A stretch of DNA of 64,000 nt, taken from the NCBI GenBank assembly GCA_028023455.1, contig JAQFVV010012396.1, forward strand, positions 21,016,750 to 21,080,749, in the 5' to 3' direction. The number at the start of each line of letters is the position of its first letter. Position 1 is the first letter of the stretch. Shown here one piece after another: positions 1 to 11,681 of the stretch. This stretch comes from Epiperipatus broadwayi. Its lineage: Eukaryota > Onychophora > Udeonychophora > Euonychophora > Peripatidae. A program made the position numbers and the translations under genes. Below the pieces are notes generated by a model that was not told the DNA's origin, searched no databases, and was given only the letters and a program-made list of their open reading frames with translations.

Positions 1-390
1 CCGGATTTGCACCAATGTCTTGCAAAAAGTGTGTGCTATTATTATATCACAAGATCATGAATACATATATGTATATAAATAAAATCTCCGGTATCGACTA
101 GCGAACCAAACACTATTGACAATGTTCTGAATCCCCCTTTAATTATATTACACGTTGGCTGAGCAATCCAACCGATTGATGCTTAAATGTTTATAGCAAC
201 AATGTTTGTATTGTTGATCAGACTGAAAGGGTACATATAAAATTGTAGATAATGTTGTATTTATTGTATTATATATATTGAAAATAAATAAATCCAGTCA
301 TCACTAAATTTAATTTTATAAACACCCAAATAAGAAAGAGTGGAATAAGAAATAAGAAAGTGTTTACCTGAATAGTTAAAGAAATTAAAG

Positions 391-474
<84 letters not shown>
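391..474. repeat. (ATA)n grading into (ACA)n microsatellite
   Basis: About 50 bases of perfect ATA triplets pass directly into about 30 bases of ACA triplets. The poly-leucine reading on the minus strand is a consequence of the repeat, not a gene. Confidence 0.95.
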
Positions 475-842
475 CTTAAGAAGTTACTAAAGAAATTATA
501 TATAGCATTAATAGAAAAAGAGTAATTTAAGTAAAAGTTTTATAATAAAATTTTATCAACATGGTCTAACCAAAAGGGTTAAATTGATATATATATATAT
601 ATTTTTTGCTCTTTTTTTAGAACTAAAATTAGTCATTGAAAGTGTTGAATAGAGAAAATGAATGCAGAATTTAATAATAGTTTCTTGTTACAAATATAAT
701 ACCTCTTTTTCACTAGCTTTTTAAATTTTAAAAATTATCTGATGCTTTGAGAATTATAAAAACAAATGTATTATTTATCTTTATCATTTTACATTATTTA
801 AAAACAAAATAGAAGCTATTTCAATTGTTGTAAAAATTGTAA
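475..842. other. AT-rich stretch, no gene seen
   Basis: Only AT-rich sequence and a short (TA)n run near 590. Nothing coding or RNA-like was recognised. Confidence 0.5.
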
Positions 843-1300
843 AGCTTTTTACATAGGTATGAGTAATCATCGCATCAGTGTTAGGAGAGATGAACAGGCT
901 AATGCAGTTAAACAACACTCATCATCATCAGCACTCTCACTCCATACTATAGATTCAGGTCATAAAATTGATTTTTCTAGTACCAGGATCATATCCAGAT
1001 GTGATAATATCTACTAGTGCAAAATTAGAAAAGCCATTGAGATACTTAAAAAGCCAGATTGTATCAATAAGTGAGATAATACATGCAAACTTCCTCCTAT
1101 TTGGAAAGATTTTTTAAAAAAACATTCTTAAATTTAACATTTTTGCTATTGGTGGAACTTTAACATTTTTTTCAAATCAGTGATTGTAGCGCCTCTACAA
1201 CCATCTTTCTACCTTTTATAACTTTGTGGATGACTTGTGTGACCAAGTCAAAATGTCAGTTTATTAATATTAAAAGTTTTTAACACGGATGAACCTGCAG
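843..1300 (+). pseudogene. Penelope-like element 3' end: GIY-YIG remnant plus 3' tail
   Basis: From about 847 one frame reads FYIGMSNHRI, then a histidine/serine-rich stretch, GHKIDF, and finally KIRKAIEILKKPDCINK followed by LPPIW near 1120. YIG, the downstream GH-x-IDF and the (R/K)-(E/K)-AIEI block are the usual C-terminal landmarks of the GIY-YIG endonuclease of PLE retroelements, which nicks the target DNA. In-frame stops (near 1015 and 1072) and loss of everything upstream show it is dead. The 3' tail to 1300 matches the arm of the palindrome at 53.0-53.35 kb and contains a hairpin at about 1232-1251, where PLEs carry a hammerhead-like fold. What is seen is the motif order and the repeat match; the family assignment is from knowledge of PLEs. 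Confidence 0.75.
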
Positions 1301-2480
1301 CTAATTAGTCATATAAAATAATCAAAATTATCCCAAATTCAAAACTAAACAAATTAGTTGTGAATTTATTTGTACCTACTGAAATTTGTGATGTTTTTCA
1401 GTATGTGGTAAGATCTCAGTCACATTTTTTTCTATCTTCCTTATTTGATTTTTGGATGATGAATATATTAACTTATGAAACATTGAACTGTGTTACTATG
1501 ACAGACACTAATATTAATATAAAATTGTTTATTATTAATTGTATTGTAAGACTGTAAATTGATTTTATTTATTTTAAAAAGGAAAATGAATATATAAAGA
1601 ATAAAGCATATAGATTAGATAAAATTATTATTCTTTTATGATAAATTTCATTTTAGTTACTGTATTAATGATACTATATTATAAACAATACAAATACATG
1701 TTTAATATTTTAAATATATTTGTTCTTTTTATTTATATAATATTATACTAAGGAAATAAGTACAATAAAATATTTCCAGTGTAATATATAATGTAGTTTA
1801 AATTGTTTAATTTATGTTAGAATAAAAAATAGTATTTGTATATTAAAAATATAAATATCTATTATATTTAATAACCCTGAAACATTTATTTTTGTTTGTT
1901 GAATATTACAAATTTTTATTAAAGAAATGTTACTGGAAATCACTTAATTAGAGAATATATAGGGTTACTATGATTACACTGACATCAATAAAAAATCTTA
2001 TAAATAGAAATGAATAATTTGAACTCACTCTCTCTTATTTTTGCTTTAAATGGAAGCATGTATAAATTTCTTTACATGATTTTTTTTAAAGCTAAAATTG
2101 TATAATTAACCGAACACAATGAAGAGGTAATAAGCAACATTATCTGGCCATGGACTGGGCAGCATTGTTGAGAAAATATTATGGGAATATGACAATTTAT
2201 TATAAAAAGAAAAAAATCATTGAAATTGCTTCATTACATCATGAACCATTACAATATTTTTATCTTTTAAAATGGATGTTCTTTATATTTTAAATATAGA
2301 ATACAAATTTTAGAAGATGTGCAAGAATCATATTTACCTGCCTGAGTAATTTTATTAGATCAATTAATCAAATTTTTGTAAGATATGAATCAGTTTAATT
2401 TCCCAATCATATCATTCTAGATGAAGCTAGCATCTATTAATTTGCAACATTTTGAAATATTTATTAATCCAATAAACAGC
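1301..2480. other. AT-rich stretch, no gene seen
   Basis: Simple AT-rich sequence. The short open frame at 1360-1557 has no recognisable domain and a composition like its surroundings. Nothing else was identified. Confidence 0.5.
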
Positions 2481-3015
2481 ACATGACCACCTCTTCTTAT
2501 GCTTGTGTATAACTGTTGTTAAAACAGGCAAAACTCACTATATGTATTTGTACCGGTCAAAATATGTTTATCCATCTAACCTGAGCTGGAACTCACAAAA
2601 TGTACTTCAAACCCAGTCAAGCCTGAGATTTAGGTCAGGGACCAGCCTGGATTTGAACCCACTCTCTAAGCCCCATATCAAACACCTAATGAATAACATA
2701 ATAGTGATGGCACATGAGAATTTATTTTAATCTGGCCGACCAGCAAAGCGGAGCAAAACAATGAGACATCTATTAACTATGATTATATTAAAATATACAT
2801 AAGCATGGCTGTAATATGTGGAAGTGGAGGAAAAGGAATTCAAACTACTCAAATAGGTTAGACAATAAAATATAGTTTAATATTCTGACAAATTATTATA
2901 CATTTATAAATTAAATATATACATTAGTGTATGCGTGAATGAGCAAGCGGTCTACCAAGCGATAGAGGATTACATAGTGTCATTCACGCTATTATTTCTC
3001 ATATGCTCTTTATTA
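2481..3015 (-). mobile_element. tRNA-derived SINE-like repeat, copy 1
   Basis: On the minus strand a tRNA-like pol III promoter is visible: an A-box/D-arm-like stretch at 2696-2677 (TTATTCATTAGG) and a good B box at 2659-2649 (GGTTCAAATCC), 37 bases apart. The repeat reappears in inverted orientation at 54840-55325 with the same order of blocks. Its minus-strand 3' end, at 2540-2481, is a 60-base block shared with the palindromic families at 18.3-19.2 kb and 21.0 kb. The tRNA-like part lies well inside the element rather than at its edge, which is unusual for a SINE. The open frame at 2503-2730 is an accident of this repeat. Confidence 0.6.
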
Positions 3016-3090
3016 TCTAAATGATATATTATAAATAAGCACATATCTTTGGTGGGTCTAATATTAAAATTGCAATCGAATATTAGCAAG

Positions 3091-3392
3091 AATTACATAA
3101 TACTGCCATTAACGCTTTGATTTACGGTTCTGAAACATGGTGACTAACATATATATTTCTAGGAGCATTCCGAAATTCATTATACATATGATATAAATTA
3201 TTTTCACACCATTGAGGTCGTGAAAATAAACAAAATACATTTGAAAACATTATATTTGAAACTATGACAAAATATTTAATGAAAAATTATTTTATCGATA
3301 GTAAAATGAATGCTTTATTTTCCCCAAGGCATATACATACTCTTAAATACAGAAATAAGTTACGATGGTGGGATTGTATAAGACTGAAATAA
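3091..3392 (+). pseudogene. Degenerate LINE reverse-transcriptase 3' fragment
   Basis: From about 3091 the plus strand reads NTAINALIYGSETW, one stop, then LT. The YGSETW-x-LT block is characteristic of the C-terminal side of reverse transcriptase in many non-LTR retrotransposons. Further on, near 3355-3385, RNKLRWWDCI resembles the RW-D-x-I block near the end of the same proteins. Several stops and frameshifts separate the two pieces. The clade cannot be named from so little. Confidence 0.5.
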
Positions 3393-3640
3393 ATTTAATA
3401 AAGTTAATATTCAGCATTTATATATATTGAGCAGAGTGCAATTTTAATATTATTACAGCACTAAAACTAGGTCATAAGCAAAAGAAATAATAATAATAAT
3501 ACGAAGTTTGTGTGGTACTGTCATAATAGCCAAAAGAATAACTAAGAGGAGACGATTGTGCTTCTGGATGAAAACGAAGTGGATGGGCATGCCAGGGTCA
3601 TCGCCAATGTGCAAGCCTTTGATACGAAGAAGTGAATATG

Positions 3641-3772
3641 CATAGCGTGTGCCAAACTTATGGGATCACCACCAGAGGCGTTTTATACAAAATAAATGTG
3701 GATGGTCATAGCATGTGCCAGACTTAGGGATCACTGCCAGAGGTCCTTTTATATGACATAAATGGTCCTGGG
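3641..3772. repeat. 66-bp tandem duplication
   Basis: Two diverged copies of a 66-base unit start at 3641 and 3707 (CATAGCRTGTGCCA, GGGATCAC, CCAGAGG). The surrounding 3540-3850 is less AT-rich than its neighbours, which suggests an old repeat or exon-like sequence, but it was not identified. Confidence 0.65.
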
Positions 3773-4351
3773 TAGTTTCAACTAACCTCAGGACAAGACT
3801 TGAGAAGAAATCTATGGGTTCGAACTTGTCATAACCCCCAGATTAAGAAGCACATATATATAATCATGAAGATCGGCTAAATGTCAGCAATGCAGTATGA
3901 ATGATAAATGTCATGAACAACATTGAATAAATTTTACTGTTTTAAAATAAATGACCCTTGTTTGAGTACTATAATTTAGACAAATAATATGCTGTGCAGT
4001 TATATATAGAGAGAGAAAATTTTCATTTATTAAAATAGGCTTGAAGATTTGATTTAGTAAAAGAAACATTAAGATTTACCCCCATCTTTTTTCTGCTATT
4101 TTTAAATAAATCAATCCCACCTTCATTGATTTTACAATAACTGGAATATATAAATACTGTATTTGATATTTTAAGCATAGACTATTTTAAGAATATAGAA
4201 AAAAAACCCTAATAGTTATATAGAAAACAAATAATCGGTCACCTTTTCAGAAATGAGTAAAGAATATTTTAAAATTTCAAAGCATTAATTAGCCATAGAT
4301 CTGGATTCTCCCTGGGTAGAAAATCCAGAGTTAAACATATATATATATATT
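3773..4351. other. AT-rich stretch, no gene seen
   Basis: No coding or RNA feature was recognised. A B-box-like GGTTCGAAC occurs near 3818 without a convincing A box. Confidence 0.4.
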
Positions 4352-4770
4352 GTAATGGAACGTACTTGCTGCATTCCATTTAAATTAAAGAAAGAAGGCC
4401 CCAAACATTGGGAAAGCCAAATATAATGGAATGTATCTTTATATGATCTCAAATGAAAATAAACATATGAACTTTTGCAACAATAATCATTAGTTAACCA
4501 ATCCCCTAACTTTGATACACCAAATGTAATGAATAATTAAACGAACATATTATGCTGACCACGTTGTGGCGTCCAAATGTAATGGAACATACTTTTACTC
4601 CATTATACCAATCATCAGTTAACTGGGACCAACAGTTTGTAGTGCCAAATGTAATGGACAATATATCATATAAACATATTTTACCTCAAATGTAATGGAA
4701 CATCAATATATGAGAAGAAAATAATGCTTCAAACATTGGATGATAAATGTAATGGAATATATATAATCTA
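4352..4770 (+). repeat. Repeat B (CCAAATGTAATGGA motif), direct copy
   Basis: A dispersed repeat in which CAAATGTAATGGAA or a close variant recurs about every 50-90 bases (near 4430, 4520, 4573, 4645, 4686, 4747). The same blocks in the same order form both arms of the palindrome at 10735-11397, with differences of a few percent. No coding potential was seen. Confidence 0.8.
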
Positions 4771-6328
4771 AATGAATTCAATTGTTGAGAAAGCCTAATG
4801 AAATAGATTGTATGATTTAAATGAAGAAAGACAAAATTATCCCAGTTATATTTAAATAAATTGTTTATATGCCCTTCCAACTAGCTATACATGAAATAAA
4901 TTTAAAATCATATAGAGCAATGAGATCTATCCTTATAATTTATTTTCAAGATTGATATAACTAACTAATCAAATATATATCAGAAACAAAGGTAATTCTA
5001 TTAAATCCAATATACACATCTATTATGTAAATTTATGTATATCTAAACATATCAATGAATAATAATATGTGTAAGTAACTTAAAGACTAAATAATAAGTG
5101 AAATACGTAGTTATCCTCTATTAAATTGTGAATTCAATTAATTTCATAATGACTTTGGCACTAAAAGAACAACAATAATAAAATATTAATACACTTTCAA
5201 ATAAATTACAAAGGCATTACTTATAAAACAAATAGTACATCCTTTATTTTTATATTATGGTTTAATTTTAGGTAATATCAATGTTTTAAATACAAACCCA
5301 AATAATAAATATGCATATATACTTGCAATAAGTATATTTATTAAATAAATAAAGACATATCTGTGCTTAACAAGTAGGTATTAATATAAATAAAAATCCA
5401 TATTTATATTTTTCAGATATTTAAAATAATAAATAAAAAATATTATATACAGCAAATATATATAAATTATTGTTTTGGTATGCATAAGAATCATTATATA
5501 AAGTTAAAAAAAAAAATAAAAATAAATTAATAATAAAACAATTTTTATAATAAACATTTGCGAATATAAATTTACTTATTAAAATATACATAACAACTCA
5601 TATGCAACCCAAACTTATAAGCCATACTTTAAGATTTTAAATTACTTAAGTGTTAATTTTGACACCTGTTAAATGTTTATTGCTGTTAGAAAACAAGACG
5701 CTTGAATTGAATATTTATAAAACGTTATATTTTTATAATGAAAAATAAAAGTAAACAAAAATATCGATCTCAAAAATATATTTATATATCATTTATACAT
5801 ATAAAATTATTGACTACCTTTCAAAGTTCACATGTCTAGTTTTCTTCAAAAGTCAACTTATTCCCTTGTTTTATTTCTTTATCCGTTTAATATTAGAATG
5901 CATTCTAGTTAAGGTGAGGAAACTATCACGTTAGAGAAAATTATCAATTCTTGGATATATGTATATTTTTATCCTTCTAAAATTTCTTTCCTTGAAAAAT
6001 AAATAAATAAATTGAAATGTTAAATCCAATATATTAATTCTAGTTACCTCCAGATTATTATTAGATTGACCATTATAGATTCCAGATAGCTATGTCAAAT
6101 TTCGGCTTCAAACGCTATGCAATTTGCTTAGTTTTTTTCTTTTTAAACTGCCTTGGAATAAATGAAAGAAAATGATGCAGCCTCTTGGCTGCAATATATC
6201 TCTATTAGCCTGTCATGATTTATGTATTTACCATATAAATCTATCTTATTCCAATATTCTGAAGAATGGTAATTTCAAAGACACAAAGTACAACAAAATT
6301 TTATCCTTCAGTTGGTTTTATTACTATC
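4771..6328. other. AT-rich stretch, no gene seen
   Basis: Very AT-rich, with many A/T runs. No repeats longer than microsatellite scale and no coding signal were found, apart from what may be 3' flank of the gene that ends at 6329. Confidence 0.5.
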
Positions 6329-6539
6329 TTAATAAATATCATCGGCTTGAGCAAGTCTTTGTTTTAATTCACTTGTTCTATGTTCAATTGAAAAAAATTC
6401 TCTGGGCAATTTTGAATGGTATTCATTCAAATCTTTAAATAATCCTTTAAAAATTGCAAATTCGATTGATGTGATACAACTTCAACATTAAAGAATTCTT
6501 GAAAATCATTTTGTTTTACAACAATAACATTACTATATT

Positions 6540-6990
6540 AATTCTTTTCAGTTTAACTTTAGGTTTACTTAAATCTCTTTCCTTAGCTATATTTTCTCGA
6601 AGAAAATCTTTACTAATCACATCATCACTTCTCATTTTAAGTTTAATTTTGGCTTTGCCAATTTCTTTTTCTTTATCAATAATCTTTCTGCCAAGAATTA
6701 AATTAAATATCTTTTCATTTATTCTTTTAAATTTTACCTTTGCTTTCCCTACACCTCTTTCCTTGTCAATATTCTCTCTAAGAAAATCAATATTATTTAT
6801 CTTTCCATCTATAACTTTAAGTTTAACTTTGGCTTTTCCAATATTTCTTTCTTTATTTACATTTTCTTTAAAAAAATCTATATTAATCAGATCATCTTCT
6901 ATCATTTTAAGTTTGATCTTAGCTTTTCCAATTTCTTTTTCTACATCAATAATCTTTCTACCAATATTTAAATTGAATACCTTTTTATTT
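6540..6990 (-). repeat. 90-bp coding tandem repeat (five 30-residue units)
   Basis: Five units of exactly 30 codons lie at the C-terminal side of the coiled-coil gene, each with GKAK(V/I)KLK followed 18-22 residues later by (K/R)EN(I/V)-x-KER or RKIID-x-EKE. Protein similarity is clearer than DNA identity between units, as expected if the repeat was kept by selection on the protein. Confidence 0.85.
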
Positions 6991-8750
6991 ATTTTTATTT
7001 TTACGAACTTTGTCTTACTGGCATACTTGTAAAATAAGTCATTTCTATTGCAACAATGGTACAAATTACCACTCAAATATTCATGTTCTAATATATATAA
7101 AAATATGCTTTCTTTGGACCACACAAAATTACCATGATACTGTTCTTTATATTGACTTTGATAAACACATTCTGTTCTTTCTAGTAATTTTTGAGAGTTA
7201 ATTTTAATCCTTTCTGGTGAACTTAATTCAACTTCTAAAGTTTGAAAGCCTTCATTCATTTTATTATAATGCATTTTTATTTCTCTTAACTCTAGAGTAC
7301 TATTGTCTAACCATTGAAAACCTAACTGTCCAATTTCTAAATTGTCAACAGTGTCCTTTAATCTTTCACAACTTAATTCTACTTCTTCTGATTGCTTTTG
7401 TGAATTTAATTTTATTTCTAAGGATCTATCAACTATTTTATCCTCACTATAGTACTCATCAAAAGTTTTAACTTTATCTATATCCTCTTTATAAACTAAC
7501 TTTTTGTAGGATTTATTCATTCCTATAATATCATTATTCAACTTAAAAGATTCCTTGGGTTCCTTTAATATATTATCATATAATTCATTATTTCCATTAA
7601 TTATTTTAACAGACTCTTTATTATTCTGACTTTGAAAAATCAAGCCCTCTCCTTCCAATTTACTAGAAACATTCGATACTATTTCCTCAATAGAATTTTG
7701 AGATTTTGAATTTATCCCTAACTGTTTTAGTAATCTCTCTTGTAATTCCTTATTTTTCTTTATCTCCATTTTATGTTCCTCTAACACTTGACTAGATCTC
7801 CGAATTTCTAATATCGTTTCATCTATCCTTTCTATTCGTTGTTGTGCCTCTATCTCCTTTGCCATTACTTCTTCTATCATAGTCTGAAAATCTAACTTTA
7901 CCTCCACACAACTATGATCTTTCTTTTGTATCTCCACATTCACATCTATGTCTTTCTTAATCATTTCAATAGATTCTTTACGCTTTTTCATCTTTTCATC
8001 AACCGATTCAAGAATCTTTCTAATTAATTCTTCATTTTTAAAATTTTTCCCATTTACTAAATCTATCAATGGTTTATCTTTTTCCCTATCATCTATCAAC
8101 TCAACAGACGATATATTTGCTTCTAGTTCTTTAGTAACCAATTGAACAGATTCCTTTTGAATCTCTATTTCTTCATGAATTAACTCACTATCTGTACTAA
8201 TTTTTTCAACAGATAACTGGGTTTCATCACTAGTTAATTCAATAACAGATTCATCTTTCTTAAATCATCATCTACTAATTTAACAAAAGATAACTTGACA
8301 GTATCTTTATTTTCTTCTGTCAAACTATTATACAAGTTAATATTTTCATTAACTATCTTAATTACTTGTGGATTTGCTTTTCTTATTATTTTAACAAGTT
8401 GTCTATTTTCTGCCATACTTTTACTAATTAAACTAATAGGTTCTTTACGCTTTTTCAAATATGTACTAGTTACTTTAACAGATTTATCATTTACTTTGAA
8501 AGATAGTTTATGATTTGCTATATCCTTATTAATTATCTCAACTGAGGGCTTAGATTCAGTTTCTATACTTTTAGATTCAATATTTTGTGATTTATTATTC
8601 TCCTCTAATTTATTTTTCAAATTAGCATCTACTATTGTAACATCTTGACTAACTATCTCAACAGATGATTTACTATCTTCAACATTTTTATTAATAAATT
8701 GAGTTTCTTTCCACATCCTTTCTTCAATCAACCTCACGAACTCATGGATA

Positions 8751-9080
8751 TATTTATCAATTATTTGGAATCTCTTATCAAATATACGATCTATAGATTC
8801 ACACATATTATCTGTGTATTTATCAATTATTTGGTTTCTCTTCTCAAGTATATGATTTATAGATTCACGCATACTATCTGTGTATTTATCAATTATTTGG
8901 TTTCTCTTCTCAAGTATATGATTTATAGATTCACGCATACTATCTGTGTATTTATCAATTATTTGGTTTCTCTTCTCAAGTATACGATTTATAGATTCAC
9001 ACATACTATCTGTGTATTTATCAACTATCATTTCAATCTTCTTGTGAAGATTATCAGCAACTACTTCAGACGTTATTGGT
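8751..9080 (-). repeat. 66-bp coding tandem repeat (22-residue units)
   Basis: The same phase recurs at 8751, 8817, 8883, 8949 and 9015, an exact 66-base period equal to 22 codons, so the reading frame is kept. The central units are nearly identical (recent); the outer ones are diverged. Confidence 0.92.
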
Positions 9081-9159
9081 TTCTCCATTAAATTCCTTAA
9101 ATAAAAATTACCGCAGATCAAGGGCTCACCATCTCCAATCATTATCCCAACAAGCAATT

Positions 9160-10734
9160 ACTCAACTAAGCAAAATACAAGCCTTTTAATTTTATTATTC
9201 ATAGTAGCTATCCGACAATCTAAATTTCAGTTGTTTGAACTCATAAACTTATTGGCTTATAAAAAGTCTCTTCTATCACTATAACAATAATAAATTCCTC
9301 TAAAAATATATATATAGAGAGAGAAAAAGTAACAACTGAGATCACTAACTAACATTTATTTATATGTAATGATAATAAATATTCTACACTCATATAATAT
9401 TGAAATGTGGAAATTTCATATCAAATTTAATATAACCTCATAATATTTAAAATATAATAAAATGTTCACATGCCTTAAAAATAACTAATTCAATAATATT
9501 GTGAGATAACTTTCTCACTCAAAATAATGGTAGTTAAGCATAAAATTATTAAATTGATACCTATAAATTTTCTGGACCTTAAAACTTAACACCATTTTAT
9601 ATACAAAAAAAAAAAAAAAATCAACTTCACTAATTATTAGCTTTTGTGCCCAAAACACTATTTTACTAAAATTGTACTAATGCAATTTATTATCAACAAA
9701 CATTCACTAATTGAACTTCATGTTTAAAAGTCACTTATAATGGAAAATATAACATTGATATGTTTGTTTTCAAACCCTAATTGATAATCAATGTAATAGA
9801 TTATTTGTTACCAACAATAATCAATTAACCAAGCCCTTAAGTTTGGTGTTATATATTTAAGTTATATACTTATCTATTCCTCCAAAGATCCGACAGATAC
9901 TGACAGCCAAAAGATTGATTAGCACTTCACAACTTTGATATAGATAAAAGAATTCAATCATTACTCCTAAAGCATACAATGTTTCATGAACACTTAGATG
10001 ATTATCACATTTCATTCTATCCAAGCTACTACAACCCATAATAATTTTTTGAAAACACTATTACCCTGCCCTGCTTACATCCAAGTCTTAGGAGCTATTA
10101 TTTATAAAATATTTCCTTGCTCATCTTTGGGAGACTTAGAGGCAAATATTATACATATATCAAAATAATTATACCTTACTCTCTCTGGAGTTTTTGAGGT
10201 AAAATCATGGCAGGACTACTGTTAACTGCTTCATGATAAATAATAATAAACATCAAAATTTGGGTTGGAGCAATAAATGAGATCAATCAATCACAAGTGA
10301 CATGAATGCATCACATCCTCAAGACATTGACAAAAATTCCCCATCCAACATCAATACTTGCAACAGAACCAACCAAACTCCAACAATCAAATATCCAATC
10401 TAACCCTCAAAATTATAGATTTTCTACAACATAAACTTTCCAAATATGGACAAAATTATTACGCTATAATTTAACACCATCAATATAATTTTTAAATTGA
10501 AATTTAACTGCTTCATGACTATATTTATCTTTCATCTTTAAAAAAATACAATAACAGTAACAATCACCATCTAAACATAAGGTCAAAATATTTCCATTTA
10601 TATAAAAAAAATTAAACACACAAAATGCTTCTCTTTCTTTAAACTATACATCTCACATCAATATATATACTACACATCTCTCAGGTATGTGGGGTATTTC
10701 AAGCCCTAATTAGCTTATTTCGAGCCCTAGTTGT
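9160..10734. other. AT-rich flank with a degenerate repeat B copy
   Basis: No gene was seen. At about 9735-9862 the order CAATAATCA, TTAACCAAGCCC, AAGTTTGG follows the middle of repeat B, so this is an old diverged copy. The short open frame at 9857-10039 is not supported. Confidence 0.5.
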
Positions 10735-11396
10735 TGCGCCAAATGTAATGGAATGTACTTGCTGCATTCCATTTAAATTGAAGAAAGAAGGCCCCAAACA
10801 TTGGGAAAGCCAAATATAATGGAATGTATCTTTATATATGATCTCAAATGAAAATAAACATATGAACTTTTGTAACAATAATTATTAGTTAACCAAGCCC
10901 CTAACTTTGATACACCAAATGTAATGAATAATTAAACAAACATATTATGCTGACTACGTTATGGCATCCAAATGTAATGGAACATACTTTTACTCCATTA
11001 CGTTTATCATCCAATGTTTGAAGCATTATTTTCTTTTCATATATTGATGTTCCATTACATTTGAGATATAATATGTCTATATGATATATTGTCCATTACA
11101 TTTGGCACCATAAACTGTTGGTCCCAGTTAACTGATGATTGTATAATGGAGTAAAAGTATGTTCCATTACATTTGGACACCATAACGTAGTCAGCATAAT
11201 ATGTTTGTTTAATTATTCATTACATTTGGTGTACCAAAGTTAGGGGCTTGGTTAACTAATAATTATTGTTACAAAAGTTCATATGTTTATTTTCATTTGA
11301 GATCATATATAAAGATACATTCCATTATATTTGGCTTTCCCAATGTTTGGGGCTTCTTTCTTCAATTTAAATGGAATGCAGCAAGTACATTCCATT

Positions 11397-11397
<1 letters not shown>
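10735..11397. repeat. Repeat B palindrome (foldback)
   Basis: The left arm (about 10741-10998) and right arm (about 11148-11395) are near-identical reverse complements. The loop of about 150 bases is itself the continuation of repeat B in inverted orientation. The structure is one nearly complete repeat B fused head-to-head with a 5'-truncated second copy. A (TA)n tract begins immediately at the right edge. Confidence 0.9.

Positions 11398-11443
<46 letters not shown>
11398..11443. repeat. (TA)n microsatellite
   Basis: Perfect TA repeat abutting the repeat B palindrome. A second (TA)n run lies at about 11640-11679 after a short (AAT)n. Confidence 0.95.
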
Positions 11444-11445
<2 letters not shown>

Positions 11446-11636
11446 ATATTAAAGCATAAACAAAATGTTGATGTAAAACAATCTGATGAGTGTATTAATT
11501 AATACTGTGTTATGTTTAAAAGGGGACATTAATAACTTGCTTCATGAAGGTTTACATAAAAATGACAGAAAAGATTTTTATAAATTAAGCTAGCCAGTTC
11601 GCTTGAGATTGGCAAAATAATAATAATAATAATAAA

Positions 11637-11679
<43 letters not shown>

Positions 11680-11681
<2 letters not shown>

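Larger units (their letters stand above)
6329..9142 (-). pseudogene. Repeat-rich, lysine/glutamate-rich coiled-coil protein gene, frameshifted
   Basis: This is the only long coding signal in the window, on the minus strand, but no known family was recognised. The first open frame (ATG at 9142-9140; stop at 8236-8234) carries four to five 22-residue repeats (consensus IIDKYTDSMRESINHILEKR). The second (open from about 8230 to 6516) is charged and heptad-like and ends in five 30-residue repeats around GKAKVKLK and FLRENIDKER. The two frames join across a one-base shift in an A run near 8225-8228. Coding continues past 6516 through further one-base shifts (about 6525, 6455, and a T run of eight at about 6383) and ends in RLAQADDIY with a stop at 6329-6331. 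AATAAA follows at 6322-6317. No signal peptide or membrane segment is obvious. It may be a pseudogene, or intact with homopolymer errors in the assembly. Splicing with exons outside cannot be excluded. Confidence 0.55.

Noticed and set aside
6499-7032. Plus-strand open frame of 177 codons, and other plus-strand frames at 7217-9091
   Set aside because: They are antisense to the coiled-coil gene; their leucine/phenylalanine/serine repeats mirror its lysine/glutamate repeats.
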